DNA of 64,000 nt from Onychomys torridus. Lineage: Eukaryota; Chordata; Mammalia; Rodentia; Cricetidae. The notes beneath the pieces were generated by a model. That model was not told where the DNA came from, ran no database searches, and worked only from the letters and a program-made list of their open reading frames with translations. Location of the stretch: positions 19,285,105 to 19,349,104 of the forward strand of contig NC_050460.1 of the NCBI RefSeq assembly GCF_903995425.1. Direction: 5' to 3'. Below are positions 1 to 10,799 of the stretch, piece by piece (position 1 is the first letter of the stretch; each line of letters opens with the position of its first letter). The position numbers and the translations under genes were made by a program.

Positions 1-160
1 CCCAGATTTGCTCACACAAGAAAGGCAGCAACCCCAAAGGACAAGTTCCAGTGCTTTAAAGTGGTGTGGCCAAGCTCCAAGCCAATACAGTGGTCAATTA
101 TACAAAAGCAGTGCCTGGGAGAAATGATGTCTTGAAGTTATAGGGAACAGTTCACACAAA

Positions 161-466
161 GGCTGGGAATACAGCTCAGTAGTAGAGTGTTTGCCCAGCA
201 AGCATGAGTGAAGTTATAGGTTTAATTCCCAATAGTAATAAATTAATAAGTAAACAAAGAAACAAACAAACAAATGAATGAATAAATAAAGCAAAGTGTA
301 TGCTGATACATGCCTGTAATTTCAGCATACAGAATGCAAAAAGAGGAGCATCACCCAAATTCAAGGCCAACCTTGTTTACTTTGTGAGTTCTAGTCAATC
401 CAGGGCTGGGACATTCTATCTGGAATAGATAACATTCTGTCTCAAAAAACAAAACAACAAAAACCC
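161..466 (+). repeat. ID-B1 composite SINE (B4-like)
   Basis: The stretch starts with a tRNA-derived ID-type head (GGCTGGGAATACAGCTCAGT), passes through a long A-rich linker with AAAC and AATA units, and continues as an old B1 body (CCTGTAATTTCAGCA, then TTCAAGGCCAACC and TCTCAAAAAAC). ID-like 5' and B1-like 3' halves in this order are the B4 plan. It is too diverged to exclude two independent insertions. Confidence 0.65.
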
Positions 467-675
467 CATACAGTAATTGCTTAGAACCCTATAGTGGTTC
501 CTCATTTCTGTCAGACCAAGATAACATCTGACCACACATGGTGTACTACATAACATTCTCTCTCTGAGCTACATTCTTGTGGTGATCTCTATCTCAGATT
601 CCTCCTCCATGCCCCATTCCTATGTCTGGTCATTGTTATACATTTCAAGGCTCATTGCAGATTCCATAATTTTTC

Positions 676-872
676 TTAAAGATTTTTACTTATTTATTTG
701 CATGCGCGCACGTGCTGCATGAATGTAAGTGCCTGAGGAGGCCAGGAGAGCATTGGATCCCTCAGAGCTGGAGTTATATGCAGTTGTAAGCTACCTTACA
801 TGGTTACTGGAATCCAGACTTGTGTCTGATGCAAGAGTAGCAATTAACTGCGGAGCCATTGCTTCAGGTCAC
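676..872 (-). repeat. B3-type SINE, minus strand
   Basis: The stretch reads as the complement of a B2/B3 SINE: A/T-rich tail side first (TTTACTTATTTATTTG), then GGCCAGGAGAG, GCAGTTGTAAGCTACC and a degraded head near GGAGCCATTGC. It is an old copy with many substitutions. Confidence 0.75.
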
Positions 873-1656
873 TCACTCCTGTTTCCATATTTTTATTCAT
901 TCTCCTTTCCTAGAATATTGCCCTTTGTCCCTTTCCACAACCTATGACAATATCAATATTGGAACAATTAAATCTCAACTTCCCCATGAAGACTCTGTAG
1001 ATGGTCTCTGCCTTCCTTGGTCACTCTTATCTGTAAATCTTTATCAATCAAACAGTTTTTAACTGCATTATGTGTATTTTGCTTTTTACTTTGGCTTTCC
1101 ACATACCTTGTTTTCCACAACTAGATGGGAAATTCCTAGAAGAAAGAAATTTTGTCTTGTGTCTATTGCCTTATGGGATATAAATTTGAACAGTGTTTTA
1201 AGAGTTATTACCCTCTACAGAGGAGCCCTATCACCCCCCACACACATACAGTTTACAAGTGACTGAATTGAATGTAGGCATTATTTCCAGCTTCATGGTC
1301 CTGTGAAACAACAGTGAATAGGCTCCCAATTCATAGATAGTATCTTTTGGGGTTGTTGGTTTGCATTTGTTTTTCAGTGGGTAGGACCTCGAGACTAAAA
1401 GTCCAAAGATGGGTAAACTTAGCCAAAGGAGAGGAGAGCGGGGAAGAAAGAGTCTGAGCTGATATTTTACAAAGAATGTGGAGAAAGAGGAAGTAAATAT
1501 CCTGATTCTTTGGGAAGAGCAAGTATCAAGCTAAATCATGGGCTCACTAGCTAGAGATAGTGAGAGAAGAGCAGTAGTGAGGCTGGAAGCTAGGGTCTTC
1601 AATCCTGCAGGGTCTGTGTTGTCCATGAAAATGTCATGATTAATTCAGCAAATCAT
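873..1656. other. no gene or recognisable repeat
   Basis: About 780 bases of AT-rich sequence. The short open frames here lack splice signals and similarity that I can see. Confidence 0.5.
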
Positions 1657-1664
1657 TCTAGCAC

Positions 1665-1867
1665 CAGTGGATCTCAACCTTCCTCATGCTGTGACCCTTT
1701 AATACAGTTCCTCACATTGTGGTGACCCCCAACCACAAAATTATTTCATTGCTACGTCATAACTGTACTTTCGCTACTGTTATGAATTGTGGTGTAAATA
1801 TTTGATATGCAGGACATCTGATATGTGACACTCAAAGGGGTGGAAACACACAGGTTGAGAACCACTG
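1665..1867 (-). mobile_element. URR1-like hAT-Charlie DNA transposon
   Basis: The element begins CAGTGGATCTCAACC and ends GGTTGAGAACCACTG, the inverted terminal repeats of the rodent non-autonomous hAT family URR1. Internal blocks (GTGACCCTTTAATACAG, CCCAACCACAAAATTATTT) match, in inverse orientation, the copy at 49152. TTCTAG occurs immediately outside both ends and is probably what is left of the 8-bp target duplication. Confidence 0.88.
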
Positions 1868-1879
1868 TTCTAGAAATCT

Positions 1880-2240
1880 TGGGCTCAGACAATGGCATAG
1901 CCAATGAAGCCCTTGCCTTGCAAGCATGAGAACCTGGCTTTGATCTCCAGAACCCATGTGAAAATGCAATCCTGGAGCTGGGGAGGCAAAGATAGGCAGA
2001 TCCCCAGGGAATTACTAGTTAGTTTTAAGCCAATGAGAGACTCTGTCTCAAAAACAAAAACAAAAACAAAAACAAAAACAAAAACCAACTTTAGATGACT
2101 CCTAAGGAATGGCACCCAAGATTGTTCTCTGACCTATATACACGCATCTAAACACACATACTCACACTCACACTCACACTCACACATACATGCATCTAGA
2201 CACACACATAACCTACACATATATACACACACACATAAGA
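1880..2240 (+). repeat. B4A/RSINE1-type SINE with internal CAAAAA array
   Basis: The order is that of B4: a tRNA-like head, a B1-like centre (GGAGGCAAAGATAGGCAGATCCCCAGGG, quoted in part), GAGAGACTCTGTCTC, then the B4-specific tail (ACTCCTAAGGAATGGCACCC, TGTTCTCTGACC) and a CA-rich end. A CAAAAA microsatellite (about 2045-2085) has grown at the internal A-rich junction. Confidence 0.8.
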
Positions 2241-2920
2241 AATGGAGCCTGTGTATAAGTGGTCAAGACATGAAAGCTGGGCACTTATAGAAGGTTAAGG
2301 AACAGAAAGCCCTTCTGCCTGCTGAAGACACATAGAAGCCACCATATGAGGGGATCAGAACAGAGCCTATCTAGACGCCAAATCTGTTGACACTTTCATT
2401 TTGAATTTTCTAACTGGTGAGCTATTAGCATTTATCTTGATTATAAATTACCCAGTCTAGAGTGTTTGCATTTTATCAGTCTCTATGACAATTTCCTTTT
2501 GTCCTACACATGGTCCTTTTGTTGGAGATGAAGATTAGGCCCAATGTCAGTAGAGACCAATTGCAAGTCAGGAGGGGGGCAGAGAGGTTGGGAGATGTCC
2601 GTATCATCAAGGGAAAGGCCTGTGAAGGGACATTAGCCTTAGACTCCACTTAGAAAATTTAGTAGGGACACCTGTAGAAACAAGTCAAGGTTGCCACTGT
2701 CTCTTGCCTCTCTACTTGAAAAAAAAAATCACAAAAATCATGTAATTTCATGACCATGATTAGTATGGGCTCATCCTGTTGATAGATAGACAGATAGACG
2801 ATAGATAATAGAAGACAAGCTGCACCTTTTCCTATTCAATAGCCATGCTCTAAAACTATAGCTAGTGAAAGCAACTTTACAAGCAAGTCACCAAACACAT
2901 GCTTCTTTTATTGTGACTTT
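2241..2920. other. no gene; short GATA run
   Basis: No coding signal or interspersed repeat recognised. A short GATAGATAGACAGATAG tract lies near 2782-2812. Confidence 0.5.
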
Positions 2921-2935
2921 TAAAAATAAAAATAG

Positions 2936-3060
2936 TCGGACAGTGGTGGCACACGCCTGTAATCCCAGCACTCAGGAGGCAGAGGCAGGTGGATCTCTGT
3001 GAGTTCGAGGCCAGCCAGGTCTCCAAAGCTACAGAGAAACTCTGTCTTGAAAAACCAAAA

Positions 3061-3093
<33 letters not shown>

Positions 3094-3104
3094 AAGAAAA
3101 CAAC
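2936..3104 (+). repeat. B1 SINE with perfect 15-bp TSD
   Basis: A B1 with the standard body and a rodent variant 3' end (AAAGCTACAGAGAAACTCTG) followed by a long A tail. TAAAAATAAAAATAG is duplicated exactly at 2921-2935 and 3105-3119, giving the insertion limits. Confidence 0.95.
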
Positions 3105-3119
3105 TAAAAATAAAAATAG

Positions 3120-3954
3120 CAATGCACTCCACAATACTAATTAGTCCTTTCTTAAGTCTCATTAAATGGTTAGTCGACTTCATTTTAGAAAAGGCCAGCT
3201 GTTTTGTGGAAAGCTTGTAGGAAGAAAAAAGCAAGGAATAAGTTTAGTCTACCAAGCTGTTTTCTCACAGGCTCCCAGCAAGACAGCGTGCATCCCAGTG
3301 ATGCAGCAGCTAACGTAGAATTTTCTTTAGACATAGCTGAAGCTCTAATCATCCAGATCCCGCTGTGGGAGCAAATTAGTTCCAAATATAAGGTTGGCAT
3401 TTTGCAAAGTGCATTAACTCCTTCAAGTAAGCAGACCACAAAATAAATATCCTGGAACAGCCCCGGATGTTGTACCGATTCAATAGAGGGCAGGAGAAAG
3501 AGAGTGAGTTGCAGCGGTCACTTGGGAATGACTAAATGGGCTCCCAAATGGCCTGTTTATTTAAAGAGTTTCCGGGTGACTGAAAACAGCTCATTATGTT
3601 TCCACCTGGAGTTCCTCCTTTGATGGGCAATGGAGCAGATTGTTCAATGTCCGAGCTTTGGTTTGGCTTTCCTTACTAAGAAAATGCTCAGGCATTTTCC
3701 ATTGTAAGACTGGATAATAAAATGAAGTTCATAAAGGCAATTTTCCGGGAAGTGAAGTCAGCTTCACTGGGTTCTTTTCACCTCTCTGACCATGAATAAT
3801 AGTATTTATGTACACTGATCCCAGGAATTGGGATAGGAATAGATCAGTAACACACACCTTTGAGTATTTATTTAAAAAAAGATGAATATAAGCAGACAAA
3901 CTGAAAATGATGCATTTAGTTTAATTTTGGAAATATTTCCACTGGAAAAGAGTT
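3120..3954. other. repeat-free island, possible conserved non-coding DNA
   Basis: About 830 bases without any SINE, LTR or LINE that I can recognise and without a convincing exon. Base composition is balanced compared with its surroundings. Islands of this sort in repeat-dense intergenic DNA are sometimes regulatory, but that is only an inference. Confidence 0.35.
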
Positions 3955-4200
3955 CAAGTAAGACTATGCAATTTATAGAAAACTGCGAGAGACTTAGAAA
4001 CAGCCTAAATGTCCAATGATGAGTCAATGGATGAGTCATCTCTGGCAGAGCCACATAATGACCTATCATCTTATTACCGGTATAATATTTATGAAGAATT
4101 TTTATAGCATGGAATTATGTGATCACAATTATATTCTGATTAATTTACAGAGAAAAATCTGTATCAAAACACAATGATAAAAGAATTTATTTTGAGAGAA
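3955..4200 (+). repeat. ancient LINE-1 (L1M-type) 3' region fragment
   Basis: AGAAACAGCCTAAATGTCCAA followed by GAGTCAATGG, a TTATTACCGG block and TTTATGAAGAATTTTTATAGC follows the order of the mammal-wide L1M ORF2-end/3' UTR. Divergence is high. Confidence 0.55.
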
Positions 4201-4212
4201 AGATCTGTGACC

Positions 4213-4437
4213 AGATTTTTTAAATACTTTTTTACTTATTTATGTTATTTTATCCATATGTACATGTGAATGTATGATATTATGTAAGTGCCTATGGAGG
4301 CCAGAAGTGGATATTGGATCCCCTATAACTGGAACTACAGATGGTTGTGAGCTGCCATGTGGGTGCTGGAAACTGAGCCCAGGTACTCTGGAAGAACAGT
4401 CCACCAGTGCTCTAAATTGCTGAGCCATCTTCCAGCC
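4213..4437 (-). repeat. B3 SINE, minus strand
   Basis: Complement of B2/B3: an AT-rich end, GGAGGCCAGAAGTGGATATTGG, GGTTGTGAGCTGCCATGTGG, GCTGGAAACTGAGCC, and the head AATTGCTGAGCCATCTTCC. Confidence 0.88.
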
Positions 4438-4591
4438 TCACATGCCACTTCAGATTTGTTCTCTTGTCTATAGTGATTAAGACTTTCACATATTATAAAT
4501 TCAAGCTAATTGTATTTCACTTTTCACAATACAATACTAAACCTGGAAAATGCTTTGGTGGAAATAGAACAGTCCCCAAATGCAATGTTCT

Positions 4592-4702
4592 TTGTTTGAT
4601 ATTCTCAGACAGTATCTCATGGAGCCCAGGCTGGTCTCAAACTCACTGTGCAGGAAGGATGAGCTTCAGTTCCTACTGCTTCTGCATTGCTTATAGTTAC
4701 TC
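4592..4702 (-). repeat. old B1 (PB1-like), minus strand
   Basis: AGACAGTATCTCATGGAGCC, CAGGCTGGTCTCAAACTCAC and TTCAGTTCCTACTGCTTCTGC keep the order of the B1 complement, with many changes. Confidence 0.6.
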
Positions 4703-4711
4703 ATCATGGTA

Positions 4712-5097
4712 GAATGAATACAAATGGTCCCATACACTCATATATTTGAATGCTTGGTCATTACAGAGGGGCACTAAATGACAGGGAGTAGGAGGTATGG
4801 CCTTGTTTGGAGAGGTGTGGCCTTGTTGGAAGAAGTGTGTTACTGGGTGTAGGCTTTGGAGTTTCAAATGCTCAAGCCAGGCCCAGTGTCTCTCTCTTTC
4901 TGCTATCTGCCGATCAGGATGTAGAACTCTCAGCTACCTCTCCAGCACCATGTCTGCCTGCATGCCACCATGCTTCCTACCATGACAATCATGTGGCAAA
5001 CCTCTGAATCTGTAAGCCATCCCCAACTAAACGTTTTCCTTTATAAGAGTTGCCATGGTCATGGTGTCTCTTCACGGCAATAGAACATTCAGTAAGA
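4712..5097 (+). repeat. rodent LTR-like repeat, 3'-derived short form
   Basis: The sequence runs from a CCATACACTCATATATTTGA block through GGCCTTGTTGGAAGAAGTG and ends GTTGCCATGGTCATGGTGTC...GCAATAGAACATTC. The same unit is found inverted at 35425 and 37445, where it forms one end of a 1.43-kb repeat. I do not assert a database family name. Confidence 0.75.
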
Positions 5098-5499
5098 CTC
5101 TCATAAAATGCACATTACAACATATACTAATAAAAAGGTTTATGTAGTTATCATATTGAAAGTACCTTAAACCCCTCAAGCCCTGCACTATTTCTGTGAT
5201 TCTCCACATAACATTTAACACTTTAAAATGTTCTGTCAAGCCAACACTAAGAATTTCTTCACTGTTTCAGGCTCTTCTCCTTCAGCTCTCACTCACAAAC
5301 CAGATTTGACAACATAATTTGTACAGCTCAGTGCAAATGGACAACACATGACTATTGTTTTTAAAAGCAAACCAAAATGGTGGTTTTATGATAATACATA
5401 AAATGTATATTTTTCTTTTAAAAAACCTCATTACTTATGGTAGGAATATGGTATAGTAGGAATAATAGTGATAGGTGAAATAAAAATATTATTGTGTGA
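5098..5499. other. no gene or repeat recognised
   Basis: AT-rich sequence without exon signals. Confidence 0.45.
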
Positions 5500-5938
5500 T
5501 AGACTCTTCCTGGGGAGACACAACACATTCATCTATTCACCCCAAACAAGAGGACTATGACAGGCCAAAGTCTGATACTTAAGTCTAAATACCAGTTTTA
5601 TTGGGGTCACTTACAGAAATATGGGTGAGGAGTCACTTACAAGAGCAGAAATTACTCAAAAGTAGCTGTATCACCAAAGCCCACACCAGCATGAGGAACA
5701 GCTCACCAAATCTGGAAATCTGGAGCACACTACACAGTCTGCAGGCAGCTCAGAAAGTTGAACATGTGTTTCCTAGGTGACTCAGTTGGTCTTCATTGTT
5801 TCTGAGCAGTTTAGCTGCTCTAAGCTTCTTCCAGGTGACTGGGCTTGTCTGAGAGTGACGCTCAGCAGTCTTTACTGTTGACTGTTGGGGAGAGAGGGGA
5901 CCTAGTGAATCTAGACAGTTTCAGGAACTTCCTGAAGT
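5500..5938. repeat. possible unassigned LTR-like repeat
   Basis: The run TTTTATTGGGGTCACTTACAG, then CTGGAGCACACTACACAG and repeated CAG-CTCAG-TTGGTCT phrases resembles a rodent interspersed repeat I have seen elsewhere, but I cannot name it or define its ends. Confidence 0.35.
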
Positions 5939-5944
5939 GATTTT

Positions 5945-6912
5945 GATTTTATTTAATAACAACATTTTAATTTATTTATTAATTGAATCTATCATAATTT
6001 TACTTAATAAAATCAGTGAGGACTCCTAGTAATGGAGAAGATGGAGCCAGAACCAGCCATCTTCTGTAACCAGGCTAGGTCCCAAGGATGAGACTGGGAC
6101 ACCAATCCAGTCACAAAGTCCATGACCCTGCCTGCAAGATGTGCTGGGGCAATGGTGACTCAGAGCTTGTGGGAGTACCCAACAATGACTGGTCTAACCT
6201 GAGGCCCACATCATGAGAGGGAGTCCATACCCCACACTGCCCAGATGGCTAGGATCTGGAAGCTGGATGGCTCATAGATCTAGGGGAGAACCAAAGACAA
6301 CTGACCAAAAAAAAAAAAAAAAAAAAAATAGAGGCTTTCTCAGGCAACTGATCAAAGCAGATACAGAGACCCACAACCAAACATTACATAGAGCCAGAGG
6401 AACTTCACAGAAGAAGGGGAAGGGTTGTAGACACCAGAGGGGTCAAGGATACCAGGAGAACAAGGCCAACAGCATCAATTAAGCACAGCTCATAGGGGCT
6501 CACAAAGACTGAAGCAACAATCACGGAGTCTCTGTGGGTCTGAACTAGATCCTCTGCATATGTGCTGTGACTGTGTAGTTTGGTGTTCTTGTGGGTCTCC
6601 TACCAGTGGGAGTAGGGGCTGTCTCTGACTCTTTTGCCTGCTTTTGGGACCTATTTCCTCCTACTGGGTTGCCTCAGTCAGCCTTGGTATGAGAGTTTGT
6701 GCCTAGTCTTATTGTGTATTCTTATGCCTAGTTCAGTTGATATCCCTGAGAGGCCTGTTCTTTTCTGAAGGGAAATGGGGGAGCAGTAGATCTAGGGGAG
6801 AGAGAAGGAGGTGAGGATTGGGAGGAGGGAAGGGAAGGAGGGGAAGCTGTGGTTGGGATGTATTGTAAGAGAGAAGAATGAATAAATAAATAAATGCTTT
6901 TAGTTAAAAAAT
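5945..6912 (+). mobile_element. LINE-1 3' UTR (old rodent L1)
   Basis: GAGGACTCCTAGTAATGGAG near 6019 is complementary to part of the LINE-1 at 36.2-37.4 kb. It is followed by AGATGGCTAGGATCTGGAAG, a poly-A tract at 6306-6328, and a purine-rich tail (AGGGAAATGGGGGAGCAG, GAGGGAAGGGAAGGAGG) ending in AATAAATAAATAAA. This is a 5'-truncated L1 holding only the 3' UTR. Confidence 0.75.
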
Positions 6913-6962
6913 TAAATAAGTAACTTTTTGTTACTATACTGCATTGATTATATGGCTTTTAT

Positions 6963-7050
6963 AAGCCAGAAGGGGTGGCTCACATCTATAATCCTAGCAC
7001 TCAGCCAGCCTGAGCTACAGAATGAGACTGTAACTCAAACAAAAACTTCT
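6963..7050 (+). repeat. B1 fragment with internal deletion
   Basis: GGGTGGCTCACATCTATAATCC and TAGCACTCAG are joined directly to CCAGCCTGAGCTACAGAATG, so the central part of the B1 is missing. Confidence 0.6.
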
Positions 7051-7112
7051 GATTCACTTTCCTACAAATTCACTTATTACGTTACTGAAATGTTTTACTT
7101 TTAGAAGCTTCA

Positions 7113-7299
7113 TTTTTTTCTCTCTCTCTTTTTTTTTTTTTTTTTTTTAAGTTTTTCGAGACAGGGTTTGTCTGTGTAGCTTTGGAGCCTTTCCTGGATC
7201 TCACTTGGTAGCCCAGGCTGGCCTCGAACTCACAGAGATCCGCCTGGCTCTGCCTCCAGAGTGCTGGGATTAAAGGCGTGCGCCACCACCGCCCGGCCA
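7113..7299 (-). repeat. B1 SINE, minus strand, near-perfect TSD
   Basis: A poly-T tract then GAGACAGGGTTTGTCTGTGT and the B1 complement ending GTGCGCCACCACCGCCCGGC. AGAAGCTTCATTTT before and AGAGGCTTCATTTT after form the target duplication (one mismatch). Confidence 0.95.
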
Positions 7300-7483
7300 G
7301 AGGCTTCATTTTATAATGATGACTAGAATAATATCATTTGTTTAAAAATTGCAAACTATTTTTAAACGACTCGGTTCTGAAATGAATCTGCTGATTGAAC
7401 TTTTATTGAAACTGTCCACTGTTATTGAAAGTATTTCTTTTCCTTTGGCTGTAACAACACTGAAATAAATTACTGATAAATCT

Positions 7484-7594
7484 GGCTGGTGAGATGGTTC
7501 AACAGGTGAAGGCACTTACTGCCATGCTTGATCCTCAGAACCTACAGGGTGAGAGGAGACAACTTTTTCCTGTAAGCTATCTTCAGACCTCCAC

Positions 7595-7640
<46 letters not shown>
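7484..7640 (+). repeat. B3-like SINE ending in a CA array
   Basis: CTGGCTGGTGAGATGGTTCA head, GGTGAGAGGAGACAACTTTTT centre and CAGACCTCCACAACACAC end. The CA microsatellite (about 7596-7639) has grown from the SINE's CA-rich tail. Confidence 0.75.
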
Positions 7641-7641
<1 letters not shown>

Positions 7642-7649
7642 CTGTATAT

Positions 7650-7986
7650 CTTACTTTCACTCTTACTCCGTGGCTGACTGGGTGCCTCGTTGGCTAGCCC
7701 CTAGCGTCCTCTTCTCCTTCTTCTCTTACTCTTTCTTCTTTTCCTCCCAGGCTTCTCCTTCTGTTTATTCTTTCTGCCTACCAGCCCCACGTATCCTTTC
7801 TCTGGCCTCACTATTAGCCATTCAGCTCTTTATTAGACCATCAGGTGTTTTAGACAGGCACAGTAACACGGCTTCACAGAGTTAAACAAATGCAACATAA
7901 AAGAATGCAGCACACCTTTGAATCATTAAACAAAAGTTCCACAGCATAAACAAATGTAACACATCTTAAAACAATATTCTACAACA
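7650..7986 (-). mobile_element. LTR, minus strand (TGTTGTAGAATATTG family)
   Basis: On the minus strand the LTR starts TGTTGTAGAATATTG at 7986 and carries a CTAATAAAGAGC polyadenylation signal. The same LTR family is at 62963-63432 (TGTAGTAGAATATT...AATAAAGAACTGG). It borders the internal sequence at 7987 and so is the 3' LTR of that element. Confidence 0.75.
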
Positions 7987-9541
7987 AGGTATTAACTCTA
8001 ACACAGTAAAACTATATATAATAAGAACAATTATCAGGTAAAAATTACATTCACAATGTCCAGTTCATTAGTATTTATCAAATTCTGGGAAAGTACTCTA
8101 TTTTCTATTCTATCTTGGTGAGTCCAAAGTTTTATACCTAAACCATTTTCTATCATAACTTATACTACCAACGTAAAAATATCCTTTTAGACCTTAAAAC
8201 TTTTTTTTAGGTAAACAACTTAAGGTTTTACATCTCTCAATCTTAAAAACTTTACATCTCTTTTGTAAGTTTCTTTTCTGAATTTAGTAACAAAGAAGAC
8301 AGTATAACTATTTAGTCTTCAATCCCATTTCAGACCCAAGAAGGATAAAATACTTCCTGAGTAAACAGGGAGTGTAGAGCAAACAAAGTCTAAAACTATA
8401 GAAATGACAGAGACAGCTGGCTGCCTGGACAGTCACCTAAGTTTCCTCTGCAACATTGGAACATCCATCTTCTGCCTGCAGGCCTAGAATATCTGGCAGA
8501 ATTTTCTGTGAAGCAGGTATTTTGAAAGACTGTCATACCTCATCTTGGCAATGTTCAGCAATTGCCTTCTTTTGTGTCCTGCTGGTCCAATTTGAACAGC
8601 ATACTGTCAGTAGTCAAGGCAAGGGCAGTTTCTTGCCCAGTGACTAATTTTGCCACAGTGAAACCAAACTCCATATGGAGGTTCTTTGATGCCCATCATC
8701 TTCTCTGAATTGATTGCAGCTGTCAAGAACAGACATCTATTGCTGTCATGAACAGCCTTTTGTTAGTAAAACATCTTAAATGTCATATTCTGTAGAGATC
8801 TGAAGTGCTTGAAGACCACCTATCTATTTAAAATATATCTCTGCTTGACCTTGAAAACATACTTAATATGATTACAAGTTTGATTGTTATAGATGACTAT
8901 TAGCCTGCATTCCTTAATTTTTCTAAACAGTTTGTAATAATAGCTTTCAACAACAAGAACTTTACATTTTTTTAATGATCTGTGTAAGTACAATTCCTTA
9001 AACAGGAGGAGAAACATATATACAGTATGTTATAACAAAAATAACCTAAATTTGAATCAATATAAAAAATCCATACCAATGTAAAATATTTGAGACTAGT
9101 AGTTGCTTTCTAGCTTAAAATTTAATAATCTACTCTTTTATCCTATCATTCCTGTACCCCCTTTTTTCTTTTCAGAAAGAGAACCATGAATCTAACCTCC
9201 TTTTCTTAGTTTCTTCCTTGACCATGACCAATAGCAATTTACAACAATCTCTCTAAACAATGACAAACATCTATAGCCCATCAAACTACCAAAAACCACA
9301 AACCCCACCTCTCTGGAATGTAGGTATCATGCTCTTAAAATTACTCCCTGTTTTCTGGGAGTGATGGAATGTTTAGGGGACCCTGAGAAAATTGGGGTAA
9401 TGGTAAAGTCTTGGGAGAAGTAGCTGTACCGTTTGTTGTTCAGTTTCTGTGTGATGGGAAAGTGCAGGGCTTATCTGAAGTCCTGGCTGGAGTAGTTTAT
9501 GAGGCTGGACCATCCTAGCTAGCCAGTTTGAAGTTTTTCTG

Positions 9542-10089
9542 TGCTGTGGAATAATCCTTTTCTACACTATGAATATGTATTACTCTCATTGGATAATTAA
9601 AAACTGACGCTGGGCATTGGTGTCACACGCCTTTAATTGTAGCACTTGGGAGGCAGAGCCAGGTAGATCTTTGTGAGTTCGAGGCCAGCCTGGTCTACAG
9701 AGCGAGATCTGGGAAAGGCGCAAAGCTACACAGAGAAACCCTGTCTCGAAAAACCAATAAATAAATAAATAAATAAATGAATAAATACTGACAGGCAGGT
9801 AGCTGGGCAGGAAGTTAGGCAGGAAAGCCAAACTGAGAATCATGGGAAGAAGAAGAGTCACCAGCCAGATGCAGAGGAAGCAAGATGAGAATGCCAAACT
9901 GAGAAAAGGCGCCAAGCCATGCGGCTAAACAGAGATAAGAATTATGGGTTAATTATATAAGAGCTAATTAGTAATAAGCCTGAGATACTGGCCATGCATA
10001 TATAATTAATATAAGCCTCTGTGTGGTAATTTTGGAAGTGGCTGCTGAGTATTTGGGAGTGGCTTGTGGGACAGAAACTTATGCCTACA
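9542..10089 (+). mobile_element. solo LTR nested in the 8-10.7 kb element
   Basis: The LTR starts TGCTGTGGAATAATCC and ends GCCTACA. TTTCTG before and GTTCTG after are a 6-bp target duplication with one mismatch. Landmarks such as GGGTTAATTATATAAGAGC and ATATAAGCCTCTGTGTG are shared with the LTRs at 32870 and 55162. A B1 interrupts it. Confidence 0.8.
9608..9780 (+). repeat. B1 SINE inserted in the LTR
   Basis: Complete B1 with the variant end AGGCGCAAAGCTACACAGAG and an AAATA-repeat tail. AAAAACTGAC and AAATACTGAC flank it as the target duplication. Confidence 0.92.
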
Positions 10090-10739
10090 GTTCTGGATGC
10101 AGATTTTTGAGGAAACTGTAATACAGGCATTCTGAAAGGCTGTATCATCTAAGCTACTTGTCTTATCTGTATTGATGTCTGGCTCTTTTTTTTTTCTGAA
10201 AACACAAACTTTTAAAGGTAACATACATATCTGTGTTAACACAAGTATGGAATGTGTAGTGTGCACAAATCAGCTAAAGATGATTCTCTGCTCTATGTTT
10301 GAGCAGTTAAAAGGCATCTATTAACTTTATAAGTCCACATAGCCAAACTCTCATGAGGACTCTGTAGCCAACAAGATTTATCATGTCTCATCTAGTCTCA
10401 GAACTGTTCCCATAGTAGAGGGATCAGCACATATGTCACCTGTCCTGTAGTTTTTCTTGCTTTCTTCCTTCATATCTGTAGCCAAGATTTTCAGGAGGTC
10501 TCCCCTGACCAAATCTGAATTTTGAAGGAATTCATAGCTTTTCATTTTCTGTGGAAACAAAAAGCATAACCTCTCTTCCAATGCAACACATTTTCTGACT
10601 TCCATTCTCAAGTTAAGACATTCTTAAAATATATATGTTTATTTAATTTAGCAATATTTTCCATAATCTAATGTCTCTCAGCAGCTGTTTTTTTGTTTGT
10701 TTTTTTTTTCTCATTAACTTTTAAAAACTTTAAAGTTTC

Positions 10740-10799
10740 AAACTGGGGTTGTTCGGGATGTCAGTCGGTACCCGTAACCACTGAGCCAACTCTCTCCTG
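10740..10799 (-). repeat. SINE head fragment, minus strand
   Basis: AACCACTGAGCCAACTCTCTCC is the complement of a tRNA-derived B2/B4 head. The rest of the element is missing. Confidence 0.5.

Larger units (their letters stand above)
7987..10700 (-). mobile_element. non-coding internal region of an LTR element, split by a younger LTR
   Basis: AT-rich sequence without gag or pol similarity occupies 7987-9541 and resumes at 10090-10700. Across the intervening LTR the text joins smoothly (AAGTTTTTCTG / GTTCTGGATGCAG). I recognise it as the type of non-coding interior seen in rodent non-autonomous LTR elements, but I give no family name. The exact 5' limit near 10.7 kb is uncertain. Confidence 0.55.
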
